Below are positions 36,917-45,467 of a stretch of DNA of 64,000 bases, one piece after another. Position 1 is the first letter of the stretch. The number at the start of each line of letters is the position of its first letter. Source of the DNA: Paractinoplanes maris (GTDB lineage: Bacteria; Actinomycetota; Actinomycetes; Mycobacteriales; Micromonosporaceae); assembly GCF_023544465.1 (NCBI RefSeq), contig NZ_JALPVL010000015.1, positions 269,849-333,848 of the forward strand. The letters run 5' to 3'. Under the pieces are notes generated by a model that had not been told where the DNA came from, did not search any database, and was given only the letters and a program-made list of their open reading frames with translations. The position numbers and the translations under genes were made by a program.

Positions 36917-36990
36917 GCCGGAAACCCGCTCCGCGGAGTCTGGCCGGAAACCCCCTCTGCCGAGCCTGGCCCGGAGGCCCGCTCCGCCGA
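36757..36990 (+). repeat. 27-bp tandem repeat array crossing the MFS stop codon
   Basis: Four near-identical 27-bp units start at 36757, 36784, 36811 and 36838. Degenerate copies follow from 36865 to about 36990. One copy has an extra base, and that shift produces the TGA at 36914-36916, so the rest of the array is untranslated. Confidence 0.9.
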
Positions 36991-37035
36991 GTCGCGGTAA
37001 CAACGTCCTTGCAGGCGCATTGGTGTAATGTGTTG

Positions 37036-37060
37036 CCATAGTGTGTGAGACACAGTATGG
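37036..37060. promoter_or_regulatory. PadR-type palindromic operator
   Basis: An inverted repeat centred on 37048 matches at 10 of 12 pairs: CCATA, then TGTGT-GAG-ACACA, then TATGG. It lies just before the PadR start codons, in a local A/T-rich promoter patch. PadR proteins commonly repress their own promoter through such ATA/TGT palindromes. Confidence 0.75.
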
Positions 37061-37068
37061 TGTTGGAC

Positions 37069-37428
37069 ATGACAACGGACGCGACACTAGCCAGCCACTT
37101 GCAGGAGCTGCGGCGCGGCACAGTGGTCGTCGCCAGCCTGACCGTGCTGCGCACGCCGGGCTACGGCTATTCACTGCTCGAGACGTTGAGCGAGGCCGGC
37201 TTCGAGGTCGAGGCCAACACGCTCTACCCCCTGCTGCGCCGTCTCGAGGCGCAGGGCCTGCTGACCAGCGCGTGGAACACCGACGAGGCCCGGCCGCGCA
37301 AGTTCTACACCACCACCGAGCAGGGCAACGCGGTTGCCGGTGCCCTGCGCATCGAGTGGGCCCGCCTCGACGAGGCCATCGGCGACCTCTCCACCGACAC
37401 CGTCTCGACCCCCGGGAGCGACAAATGA
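37069..37428 (+). CDS. PadR-family transcriptional regulator
   Basis: 119 residues from ATG 37069. Earlier in-frame starts at 37045 and 37057 lie inside the palindromic operator and are less likely. The winged-helix signature is TPGYGYSLLETLSEAGFEVE, then ANTLYPLLRRLEAQGLL and RKFYTTTEQG. It is a small dimeric repressor, probably controlling itself and the overlapping membrane-protein gene (ATGA). Confidence 0.92.
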   Translation: MTTDATLASHLQELRRGTVVVASLTVLRTPGYGYSLLETLSEAGFEVEANTLYPLLRRLEAQGLLTSAWNTDEARPRKFYTTTEQGNAVAGALRIEWARLDEAIGDLSTDTVSTPGSDK

Positions 37429-38402
37429 GCGCCAGCCTGACCGACCGCTATGTCTTCACCGCCCTGCGCCGCGTGCCCGAGCAGCAGCGCGCCGACATCG
37501 ACCGCGAGCTGCGCGCCTCCATCGACGACGCGGTGGACGCCCGGGTCGACGCCGGCGAGACCCGCGAGGCGGCGATCGAGCGCACGCTGCTCGAGCTGGG
37601 TGATCCCGACCGCCTGGCCGACAGTTATGCCGGCCGATCAAACTTCCTGATCGGCCCCGAGCTCTACGGGGTGTGGCGCCGCACGATGAAGGTGCTGTTC
37701 ACCACCGTGCTGCCGATGGTCGTGACCGTGGTCGCCGTCGTCGAGCTCTTCGCCGCCGACGTCACGGTGGGCACCGTCATCGGTGCGGCGATCGGTGCCA
37801 CGTTGACCGTCGGCGTCCACCTGGCCTTCTGGACCACGCTCGCCTTCTGGATCGTCGAACGCACCGGGGCCGGCCTGGACGACCTCAACACACCGTGGAC
37901 ACTGGCCAAACTGCCCCGCTACGAGCCGGGTGCACTCTCCCGCATGGACCTCGGTGCCCTGCTGGTCTGGCCCGCCCTGCTGATCGTGGCCCTGGTGCTG
38001 CAGCAGTTCGCCTTCACCGACGAGCCCGTGCTCGACCCGGCCAACTGGTCCTTCTGGTGGCCGCTGCTCATCGTCCTGATCGCGCTCAAGGGTGTCTGGG
38101 CCGTCTGGGTCTTCCGGATCGGTCAGTGGACCCGCCCGGTCGCCGTGGCCAACGCCGTCCTGGCCGTCGTCACCGCCGCGGTCCAGGTCTACCTGCTGAG
38201 CGCCGACAAGTTCTTCAACCCCGGCTTCACCGGTTTCGACGCCGAGGCCGACCTGCGCGGCTGGGTGTCGCTGGCCGTCATCGTGGCGGTGATCCTGGGT
38301 GCGCTGTGGGACATCTTCGACGTCACCCGCAAGACCGAGCGGGCCCGTAAGGGCATCCCGGCCCAGGTCCCCGGCACCGGCAACTCCTACAGCGTCATCT
38401 GA
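37425..38402 (+). CDS. HAAS-domain membrane protein partner of PadR
   Basis: The 325-residue protein overlaps the padR stop. The N-terminal ~70 residues (DRYVFTALRRVPEQQRADID, then ELGDPDRLADSYAGR) form the HAAS-type helical domain that typically accompanies PadR genes. Six to seven membrane helices follow, at residues ~95-115, 120-145, 180-200, 210-235, 245-265 and 280-300. The operon with PadR suggests a membrane-stress or transport-related function. No enzyme motif was recognised. Confidence 0.85.
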   Translation: MSASLTDRYVFTALRRVPEQQRADIDRELRASIDDAVDARVDAGETREAAIERTLLELGDPDRLADSYAGRSNFLIGPELYGVWRRTMKVLFTTVLPMVVTVVAVVELFAADVTVGTVIGAAIGATLTVGVHLAFWTTLAFWIVERTGAGLDDLNTPWTLAKLPRYEPGALSRMDLGALLVWPALLIVALVLQQFAFTDEPVLDPANWSFWWPLLIVLIALKGVWAVWVFRIGQWTRPVAVANAVLAVVTAAVQVYLLSADKFFNPGFTGFDAEADLRGWVSLAVIVAVILGALWDIFDVTRKTERARKGIPAQVPGTGNSYSVI

Positions 38403-38417
38403 TCCCCGCACCACCGG

Positions 38418-38445
38418 CGCGCCCCTCGGTTCTCCGAGGGGCGCG
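38418..38445 (+). terminator. Intrinsic terminator after the PadR/HAAS operon
   Basis: A perfect 12-bp stem (CGCGCCCCTCGG / CCGAGGGGCGCG) with the 4-nt loop TTCT starts 16 nt after the stop. It abuts the first possible start codon (38451) of the next gene. Confidence 0.88.
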
Positions 38446-38450
38446 GCGCC

Positions 38451-39038
38451 ATGGAAACAACCGTGATCCAATGTGAAGAAAACGTGAACCAAGCTCGCAT
38501 GTCTGCCGATGACCGTCCCGGAACGTTCCACGTCACCACCGACGAGCAGCTACGCGCCGTCTCCAACCTCACGCGCCATCGGATCATGGCCGTGCTGCGC
38601 TTCGAGCCCGCGACGATCACGCAGATCGCCGATCGGGTGGGCCTCGCGAAGGGGAGTTCGAGCTACCACGTACGGCTTCTCGAACGAGCCGGCCTGGTGA
38701 AGGTGGTCCGGACACGGAAGGTCCGGGGGGTCACCGAGCGGTACTACGCCATGGCCGCGCGGTCCATCGAGCTGCCGGATCCCGGCGAGGGCGGGCCGGA
38801 CGTGCTGATGCGGCACGCGGTGGCCGACCTGGAGGCCGCGCCCGCGGCGAGCGAGCGGCACGTCCGGATGGCACATCTGCGGCTCAGCGAGGACCAGTTC
38901 GCGGAGCTGGGGGCGCGGTTGCAGGCCTTGGCGGACGAGTACCGCGAGGTGTCCGATCCAGCGCTGCCGGACGTGTCACTCGTCTTCGCGCTGTTCCGGC
39001 CGGCACAGCCTGCGCGGGCCGGAGGTGGCGCCGAATGA
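38451..39038 (+). CDS. ArsR-like winged-helix regulator
   Basis: 195 residues from ATG 38451, which follows GAGGGG by 9 nt. ATG 38499 (MSADDRPGTFHV) is an equally reasonable start, because the first site overlaps a terminator stem. The HTH region reads LRAVSNLTRHRIMAVLRFEP, then IADRVGLAKGSSSYHVRLLE and a wing with VRGVTERYYA. This is the ArsR/HTH_20 pattern. The C-terminal helical part probably dimerises or binds a ligand. The MFS gene overlaps its stop, so it probably regulates that transporter. Confidence 0.88.
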   Translation: METTVIQCEENVNQARMSADDRPGTFHVTTDEQLRAVSNLTRHRIMAVLRFEPATITQIADRVGLAKGSSSYHVRLLERAGLVKVVRTRKVRGVTERYYAMAARSIELPDPGEGGPDVLMRHAVADLEAAPAASERHVRMAHLRLSEDQFAELGARLQALADEYREVSDPALPDVSLVFALFRPAQPARAGGGAE

Positions 39039-40285
39039 CCTCGGGCTCCCGGACGTTGCCGACCGGGTTCGGGCGGCTGTGGGCTGCGCAGACGGTGTCC
39101 TCGCTCGGTGACGGGGTGACGCATGCCGCGCTGCCGCTGCTCGCGTTGACGTTGACCCGCGATCCGATGGCGCTTGCCGTTGTCACGGCCGCCGGGACGC
39201 TGCCGTGGCTGCTGTTCGGGGTGCTCGGCGGTGCGCTGGTGGATCGCTGGGAACGGCGGCGCACGATGTGGGTCGCGGACGCGGCGCGTGCGGTGCTGCT
39301 GGCGATACCGGCCGTGGCGGCCGTCCTCGACGTGCTGAGCATTCCGCTTCTCGCAGCCGTCGCCTTCCTGCTCGGCCTCGGCGGGCTCTTCTTCGACACG
39401 GCCGCCGCGGCCTATCTGCCGGATCTGCTCGGCCGCGAACCCGCGCTCCTGGAGCGCGCCAACGCCCGCATGCGCGGCACCCAGACCGCCGCGTCCGGCT
39501 TCGTGGGGCCGCCTGCGGGCAGTGCCCTGCTCGCGCTCGGGCGGGCAGTTCCGCTGCTCGCTGACGCCGTGTCGTTCGCACTCTCCGCGCTGCTCGTGCG
39601 GTCGCTGCCGGCCACGTCACGGCCCCGGCCGCAGGCCCGTGAGTCGCTGCTCCGGCAGGCTCGGGCCGGTGCCTCGTACGTCTTCCGGGACCGGTTGCTG
39701 CTCGGGCTCGCGCTGCGCCCGGCGGTCGGGAACATCGCCTTCGTCGCGGTGGAGACCATCCTCGCGCTCTTCGCGCACGACCGTCTCGGCCTCGCCGCCG
39801 CCGGCTTCGGACTGCTCCTCACGGCGGAGGCCACCGGCGGTCTGCTCGGCGCGGGTGTCGCTTCCTTCCTCGGCCGGCGACTCGGCACCGGGACCGCGCT
39901 GACGTGCACGGCCCTGGTCGAGGGGCTGGCCATCCTGGGGCTGGCGGCGGCCCCGGATCCGTACGTCGCCGGCCTCGCGCTCGCCGTCTGCGGAGCCGGC
40001 ATGGGCGCCACCATGGTGCTCGCGCCCTCCCTGCGACAGGCGATCGTCCCCGCCCACCTGATGGGCCGGGTCACCTCCACCTCCCGCATGCTCGCCATGT
40101 GCGCGGCCCCGTTCGGCGCCTTCCTCGGCGGCTGGCTGGCATCCACCTTCGACGTGCGCACCCCGCTCTACGCCGCCGCCGGCCTCCTGCTCACCATGAC
40201 CGCCGTCACGGCGACCATGACCACCAACCGCCGGGTCGAGGCAGCACTGCGCGGCGTTCCCGTCAGGACAATGTCAGGCGAGTGA
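39035..40285 (+). CDS. MFS transporter (DHA3/enterobactin-exporter-like)
   Basis: The 416-residue protein has about 12 helices and starts inside the regulator's stop (ATGA). FGRLWAAQTVSSLGDGVTHA at the N-terminus and GALVDRWERRRTM are signatures of the DHA3-like MFS group that exports macrolides or siderophores. The C-terminus has PAHLMGRVTSTSRMLAM, also typical. It forms an operon with the ArsR-like regulator; the substrate is unknown. Confidence 0.9.
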   Translation: MTSGSRTLPTGFGRLWAAQTVSSLGDGVTHAALPLLALTLTRDPMALAVVTAAGTLPWLLFGVLGGALVDRWERRRTMWVADAARAVLLAIPAVAAVLDVLSIPLLAAVAFLLGLGGLFFDTAAAAYLPDLLGREPALLERANARMRGTQTAASGFVGPPAGSALLALGRAVPLLADAVSFALSALLVRSLPATSRPRPQARESLLRQARAGASYVFRDRLLLGLALRPAVGNIAFVAVETILALFAHDRLGLAAAGFGLLLTAEATGGLLGAGVASFLGRRLGTGTALTCTALVEGLAILGLAAAPDPYVAGLALAVCGAGMGATMVLAPSLRQAIVPAHLMGRVTSTSRMLAMCAAPFGAFLGGWLASTFDVRTPLYAAAGLLLTMTAVTATMTTNRRVEAALRGVPVRTMSGE

Positions 40286-40334
40286 CCGGCGACGTCACCT
40301 TCCTCAACGGCCGCTGACGACACGCCTCGCGAGA

Positions 40335-41492
40335 TCAGGCGACGCGCCGGCGCGGCCGACCTCCTGGAAGCCGGGCGCCGACGCCGTTCTCGATGGCCAG
40401 GGCCGTCGTGCAGAGCAGGTCCTCCCGGCCGGCCGGTCCGACCAGTTGCAGGCTGACCGGCACCGGCACCGGCACCGGCAAGCCGGGCGACGGGATCGGC
40501 ATGGCCAGCGCCGGCACGCCGGCCAGGTTGAACGGCGCGGTCAGCCGGGTCAGCGGGAAGCCCGCGAAACCGGTCAGCAGCGGTGGCGGGGCGACCAGGG
40601 TCGGCAGGGCCAGCACGTCCACCTCCTGAAACACCGCGGCCACCTCGGCCCGCCACGTTGCCTGGGCGGTCCGGGCGCCGGCCAGCCGCGCGGCCGGGAC
40701 GAGGCGACCGGCCTGCAGGCCGCCGCTGACGAACTCGCCCAGCCCGTCCGCGCCGAGCAGCGGGCCGTTCGACTGCCACAGCTCGGCCAGGATGATCGCC
40801 TCCAGCGGGTCGTAGGTCGCCTCCCACCCCGGCAGGCTCACCTCGAGCACGTCGAGCCCGCTCGCACGCAGCGCCGCGTCGACGGCGTCGTCGGTCGCCG
40901 CGTCGACGCCGTCGATCCGCAGCCGGCCGACCCGGCGGGCCGGGTCCTCGGCGACCGTCCAGCCCGGCTCGAGCAGGCGCATCCCGGCGGCCAGCCCGGC
41001 CACGTCACCGGCGAGCGGCCCCACCGTGTCCAGGCTCGGCGCCAGCGGCCACACCCCCTCGACCGGCACCCGTCCCCAGGTGGTCTTGAGACCGGCGATC
41101 CCGCAGCACGCGGCCGGGATCCACACCGAGCCCCCGGTGTCGGTGCCGAAGCCGATGTCGGCCGCGCCGGTCGCGACCGCGACCGCGCTCCCGCTCGACG
41201 ACCCACCCGGGATACGGTCCGGGGCCGACGGATTGACCGGGGTGCCGAAGACCGCGTTGTCGCCGACGGGGCTGACGCAGAGCTCGGTCAGCGTCGTCTT
41301 GCCCACGATCACGGCGGCCGACCGCGCGCCGGCCAGGCAGCGGGCGTCCGAGGTGGCCGGCTCGGCCCGGTCGCGGACCGCCGCGCAGCCGGCCGTCGTG
41401 ATCTCGCCGGCGAGGTCGAAGGCGTCCTTGACCGCGACCCGGACCCGGCCGCCGGACACGGGCTGATCGAAGCTTGTGATCCAGATCGCCAC
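40335..41492 (-). CDS. Amidase-signature enzyme
   Basis: The 385-residue protein contains the Ser-cisSer-Lys triad region: Lys in VRVAVKDAFDLAG, the glycine-serine stretch GGSSSGSAVAVATGA, and the nucleophile Ser in GFGTDTGGSVWIPAA. It hydrolyses an amide bond of unknown substrate. It is shorter than most amidases (about 450), mainly in the C-terminal half. It diverges from the GyrI-like gene with only 17 bp between the start codons, so at least one of the two mRNAs is probably leaderless. Confidence 0.92.
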   Translation of the reverse strand: MAIWITSFDQPVSGGRVRVAVKDAFDLAGEITTAGCAAVRDRAEPATSDARCLAGARSAAVIVGKTTLTELCVSPVGDNAVFGTPVNPSAPDRIPGGSSSGSAVAVATGAADIGFGTDTGGSVWIPAACCGIAGLKTTWGRVPVEGVWPLAPSLDTVGPLAGDVAGLAAGMRLLEPGWTVAEDPARRVGRLRIDGVDAATDDAVDAALRASGLDVLEVSLPGWEATYDPLEAIILAELWQSNGPLLGADGLGEFVSGGLQAGRLVPAARLAGARTAQATWRAEVAAVFQEVDVLALPTLVAPPPLLTGFAGFPLTRLTAPFNLAGVPALAMPIPSPGLPVPVPVPVSLQLVGPAGREDLLCTTALAIENGVGARLPGGRPRRRVA

Positions 41493-41509
41493 GCGGCGAC
41501 CATACCCAG

Positions 41510-42136
41510 GTGGAGAAGACCGACTTCAAGAAGGACCTCGACGTCTACCGCGCTCCCCGGGGCCGGTTCGCGATCGTCGACGTGCCCGAGCTGCGGTACC
41601 TGATGATCGACGGGCACGGCGACCCCAACAGCGGCGGGGATTTCGCCGCGGCCACCGAGGCGCTGTACCCCTTGGCCTACAAGCTGAAGTTCGCCAGCAA
41701 ACAGAAGCTGGAGCGCGACTACGTGGTCATGCCGCTGGAGGGCCTCTGGTGGGCCGGGGACATGGCCACGTTCACGTCGGCCCGCGACAAGTCGCAATGG
41801 GACTGGACCCTGATGATCATGACGCCCGACTGGATCACCGAGGCGATGGTGGCCGAGGCGGTCGACCAGGTCACCGCCAAGGGTGCGCCGGAGCGGCTGG
41901 CCCAGGTCCGCCTGGCGTCGCTGGCCGAGGGCCGCTGCGTGCAGACGTTGCACGTCGGCTCGTACGACGACGAGGCCGGTCTGCTGGCCCGGATGCACGA
42001 CGAGTTCATCCCGGCCCAGGGCCTGACGATGACCGGCCGGCATCACGAGATCTACCTGAGCGACGCCCGCAAGGTCGCGCCCGCCAAACTGCGGACGATC
42101 CTGAGGCAGCCGGTCGAGGAGGCCCGCCGCCGCTGA
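41510..42136 (+). CDS. GyrI-like small-molecule-binding domain protein
   Basis: The 208-residue protein starts at GTG 41510 (MEKTDFKKDLDVYRAPRGRF). The opening and the EGLWWAGDM and HHEIYLSDARKV segments fit the stand-alone GyrI-like/SOUL-fold family that binds or hydrolyses small hydrophobic molecules. It has no DNA-binding domain. It is followed by a decayed P1 peptidase gene after 16 bp. Confidence 0.88.
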   Translation: MEKTDFKKDLDVYRAPRGRFAIVDVPELRYLMIDGHGDPNSGGDFAAATEALYPLAYKLKFASKQKLERDYVVMPLEGLWWAGDMATFTSARDKSQWDWTLMIMTPDWITEAMVAEAVDQVTAKGAPERLAQVRLASLAEGRCVQTLHVGSYDDEAGLLARMHDEFIPAQGLTMTGRHHEIYLSDARKVAPAKLRTILRQPVEEARRR

Positions 42137-42152
42137 CGCGTAGCCTGCCGGG

Positions 42153-43150
42153 GTGGACCACACGCAGGTGCCCCGGCGGGCCCGGGAGCTCGGCATCGTC
42201 GTCGGGTCGCGGCCGCCCGGCCCGTTCAACGCCATCACCGACGTGGCCGGCGTGCGGGTGGGGCACACGACCCTGATCGAGGGCGACAGCATCCGTACGG
42301 GGGTCACCGCGATCGTCCCGGGCCAGCTCGCCGATCGACGCGCCCTGCCGGCCGGTCTGTTCGTCGGCAACGGTCACGGCAAGATGGTCGGCTCGACCCA
42401 GCTGGCCGAGCTCGGCGAGATCGAGACGCCGGTGCTGCTCACCGCCACGCTGTCCACGTCCTGGTGGCCGACGCGCTGCTCACGTATGTCCTGGGCCAGC
42501 CCGGCCGCGAGGCGGTGCAGTCGCTGAACCCGGTGGTGGCCGAGACCAACGACGGCTACCTGTCCGACATCCGCGCCCGCCCGATCCGGGCCGGGCACGT
42601 GTACGCCGCCCTCGACACCGCTACCGGCGGCCGCCCCGCCGAGGGCGCGGTCGGGGCCGGCACCGGCACCGGGGCGCTGGGCTTCAAGGGCGGCATCGGC
42701 ACGGCATCAAGGCTGGCCGGTGGGGCGACGGTGGGCGTACTCGTGCAGTCGAACTTCTCCGGCGTGCTGCACGTGCTCGGCGTGCCCATCCCGGCGCCGG
42801 TCCGGCCGCCGGAGCCGGCCGGCAACTCCTGCGTCATCGTCGTCGCCACCGACGGCCGCTTCGACGCGCGCCAACTGTCGCGGCTGGCCCGGCGGGCGGT
42901 GTTCGCCCTGGGCCGGGTGGGCTCCGACTTCGCCGGTGGCAGCGGCGACTACGCGATCGCGTTCAGCACCGCCGGCCCCGGACCGGCCGCGCCCGAGTCC
43001 GACCTCGAACCCGCCTTCGCGGCCGTGCTCGAGGCGACCGAGGAGGCCGTGCTCAACTCGTTGTTCATGGCCACGACCACCACCGGGTTCGCCGGGCACA
43101 CCAAAATCGCCGTGCCGCATGAGGGAACTCTGCGGGCGCTGCGGTCATAA
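42153..43150 (+). pseudogene. P1-family (DmpA-like) peptidase with a frameshift
   Basis: The N-terminal part, in one frame from GTG 42153, gives the family start (FNAITDVAGVRVGHTTL, GLFVGNGHGKMVGSTQLAEL, LLTATLS). Homology then continues in the -1 frame as VADALLTYVLGQPGREAVQS, then NPVVAETNDGYLSDIR and on to a normal C-terminus at 43150. One base appears to be lost near 42455-42465. The autocleavage/nucleophile region (AGNSCVIVVATDG) and the GGIGTASR region are intact in the second frame. It is either a recent pseudogene or a sequencing error; the intact enzyme would be an N-terminal-nucleophile aminopeptidase. Confidence 0.85.
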
Positions 43151-43157
43151 GCCAGAC

Positions 43158-43727
43158 GTGAGCGACGACGGAGAGCTGTGGCGACGGGCCCGCGCGGGGG
43201 AGCCCGAGTGTTTCGGGATGCTCTTCGACCGGCATGCCGAGGCGGTCCGGGCGTTCTGCGCGCGCCGGTCGGGCTCGCTCGACGCCGCCGACGACCTGGT
43301 CTCGATCGTCTTCCTGGAGGCTTGGCGCCGGCGCGACGACGTCGAGCTGGTCGACGGCAACGCACTGCCCTGGTTGTACGGGACAGCCCGCCGCACCCTG
43401 CAGAATCGGTGGCGCACCGCGCTGCGGCACCGCCGGGCGCTCGACCGGCTGCCACCCCCGCCGGCCTCTCCCGACCACGCCGAGGCGGTCACCGACCGTC
43501 TCGACGACGAGCGTGAGCTCGCGCGCATCCGGGCCGCCCTGGACCGGCTGCGACCGCCCGACCGCGACGTGCTCGTGCTCTGCGTGTGGCAGGGCCTGAC
43601 CTACGCCGAGGCCGCGGTCGCGCTCGGCGTACCCGTCGGCACGGTCCGATCCCGGCTGTCCCGGGCCCGGGCCCGGCTCGAGGCGACGGCCGACGCCCTG
43701 ACCGCCCAGCGACTGGAGATGCCATGA
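43158..43727 (+). CDS. ECF-type RNA polymerase sigma factor
   Basis: 189 residues from GTG 43158. Region 2 reads FGMLFDRHAEAVRAFCARRS, then AADDLVSIVFLEAWRRRDDV. Region 4 reads LRPPDRDVLVLCVWQGLTYA, then AVALGVPVGTVRSRLSRAR. It directs RNA polymerase to a small regulon. Its stop overlaps the next gene, which encodes a single-span membrane protein likely to act as partner or anti-sigma factor. Confidence 0.93.
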   Translation: MSDDGELWRRARAGEPECFGMLFDRHAEAVRAFCARRSGSLDAADDLVSIVFLEAWRRRDDVELVDGNALPWLYGTARRTLQNRWRTALRHRRALDRLPPPPASPDHAEAVTDRLDDERELARIRAALDRLRPPDRDVLVLCVWQGLTYAEAAVALGVPVGTVRSRLSRARARLEATADALTAQRLEMP

Positions 43728-44512
43728 CCGACCTGCGAAGCCGGTTGGACCCGCAGCGCCACGCCGGCATCCGGCGCGTCCTGGTGGCCGAGGCCCGGCC
43801 CCGGCCCACCGCGCGACGCAAGGCCCTGATCGCCGTCACCGCCGCGGTCATCGCCACCGTCGCCATCGCCGTGGCCGTCCGGCCCGGCCCCGCTCCGCGC
43901 GTCAACGCCCCGTGGACTGCCGTCCCCCAGGCCGCGCCACCGCTGAGCGAACCCGGCGACGACATCGATCAGTGGTCCTCCAAATGCAGCGACCTGGGCG
44001 TCGGCGGGGTGGGCATCGAAGGTGTTCCGTCCCGCCCCAAGGCGGCCGCGAAGCGCGAGGTGCTGATCGACCGGCGAGGCGGCTACACGTTCTGCGTCGA
44101 CGTCTCGCTCGGCAGCGGCACGGCGTCCGACCCGCTGATCGCGCTGTCCGGCGTCAAGCCCGACGCGGACGACGACGATCTGAACGGCATGTGGTCCACC
44201 GTCACCGACAAGCCGTTCGCCCGGCCGCAGGGCAGTTCGGTGCTGGTGCTCGGCGGTTCGCTGGAGACACCGCCGCCGGGTGGTCCCCAACTCTCACCCT
44301 TCCAGGTGTACGGCTTGAGCGGCCCCGCCGTCACCGGTGTCGACCTGGTGCTGACCAACGGTCTGCGGATCACCGCGACCCTGCGCAACGGCATGTGGGG
44401 CGCCTGGTGGCCCAGTGACCGCGGCGACCCCACCGGCCTCGAGCTGAAGGTGCGCACCGCCGCCGGCGTCAAGACCGTCAACCCGTACGCGAACCGGCTG
44501 GAGATCAAGTGA
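43724..44512 (+). CDS. Single-span membrane protein, putative anti-sigma partner
   Basis: The 262-residue protein starts at ATG 43724, overlapping the sigma-factor stop. A short basic cytoplasmic N-terminus (1-33) is followed by one membrane helix (34-52) and an extracytoplasmic domain of ~200 residues with two cysteines (near 80 and 115). No ZAS zinc motif (HxxxCxxC) is present in the cytoplasmic part. Many ECF sigma operons carry such CU044_5270-like proteins; an anti-sigma role is inferred only from coupling. Confidence 0.75.
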   Translation: MTDLRSRLDPQRHAGIRRVLVAEARPRPTARRKALIAVTAAVIATVAIAVAVRPGPAPRVNAPWTAVPQAAPPLSEPGDDIDQWSSKCSDLGVGGVGIEGVPSRPKAAAKREVLIDRRGGYTFCVDVSLGSGTASDPLIALSGVKPDADDDDLNGMWSTVTDKPFARPQGSSVLVLGGSLETPPPGGPQLSPFQVYGLSGPAVTGVDLVLTNGLRITATLRNGMWGAWWPSDRGDPTGLELKVRTAAGVKTVNPYANRLEIK

Positions 44513-45363
44513 CCCACGAGGCAGTCCTGGCCGGCCTGCGCGACCGATGGCGGGCCGACGTGCTCGCCCTCTACGTCCACGGATCCCTGATCGCCGGCGA
44601 TTTCGCGCCCGCCCGCAGCGATCTCGACGTGCTCGCCGTACTGACCGCCGACCCCGACGACCGGCTGCTCGGTGTGCTGGCCGGTCTGCACGCCGAGCTC
44701 GACGCCGCCCACCCCGAGTGGGCGGGCCGCATCGAGGTCGAGTACGTGTCGCTCGCCGCGCTCACCGATGCGGCCGAGGGCCGGCACCTGATCGCCCGCG
44801 TCAGCCCAGGCGAGCAATTGCATCTGCTCCCCGCGACCCGCCACCGACTGGTCACCTGGGCGACGGTCCACCGCAGCGGACGCCCGCTGCTGGGTCCCCC
44901 CGCCGAGACGCTGTGGCCGCCGTACGACGCCGAGCTGGTTCGCGCCGCGCTGCTCGACCATGTCCGCGACTGGCCGGATTGGGTCCGCGGCATGACGACA
45001 CCCGGCGCCCAGTCCTATTCGGTGCTCACCATGTGCCGCGCCGTCCAGCGGGTGCGCTTCGGCCACCAGCTGTCGAAGCGACAGGCCGCCGCCCCGACGG
45101 CCGCCGCGTTCCCCGAGTGGGCCGGCCTCATCGAGTGGGCTCGCGCCTGGTGGTACGAGGGTGGCCAGGACACCGACCCCGGCCGCCCGGCCGACGTGTG
45201 CGGCTTTGTCGAGGCCGTCAGCGCCGCGCTCCTCGCGGGTCGTCAACTCGTTGACAGCCGGTGGATCACCGTGACACCGTCCCGGGATCCCGCGCAGTCC
45301 GGCGTGGACGCTCAGCATGAGGGAATGACGCCTGTGATCTCAGTGCGCCCAGCGGCCGCCTGA
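44509..45363 (+). CDS. Aminoglycoside-nucleotidyltransferase-like protein
   Basis: The 284-residue protein starts at GTG 44509, inside the preceding stop. The nucleotidyltransferase signature HGSLIAGDFAPARSDLDVLA is at residues 24-43 and holds the two metal-binding Asp. The C-terminal helical domain (VLTMCRAVQRVRFGHQLSKR region) resembles ANT(3'')/AadA-type DUF4111 domains. It could adenylylate an aminoglycoside or an unknown alcohol substrate. A second, distant member of the same fold is encoded at 52421-53176. Confidence 0.85.
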   Translation: MTHEAVLAGLRDRWRADVLALYVHGSLIAGDFAPARSDLDVLAVLTADPDDRLLGVLAGLHAELDAAHPEWAGRIEVEYVSLAALTDAAEGRHLIARVSPGEQLHLLPATRHRLVTWATVHRSGRPLLGPPAETLWPPYDAELVRAALLDHVRDWPDWVRGMTTPGAQSYSVLTMCRAVQRVRFGHQLSKRQAAAPTAAAFPEWAGLIEWARAWWYEGGQDTDPGRPADVCGFVEAVSAALLAGRQLVDSRWITVTPSRDPAQSGVDAQHEGMTPVISVRPAAA

Positions 45364-45467
45364 GGTATTCGCGACCCCGCCGGTCAGCCGGTGGCGTTCG
45401 TTCGATTCACCGTTCCGTGGCGGCCCGACGTCCCGTCCACGTCCCTCATCATGCGCAGAGGTTCACC

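Noticed and set aside
36322..37053. Minus-strand frame with Gly/Ala/Arg repeats
   Set aside because: It is the antisense reading of the exporter's 27-bp repeat array.
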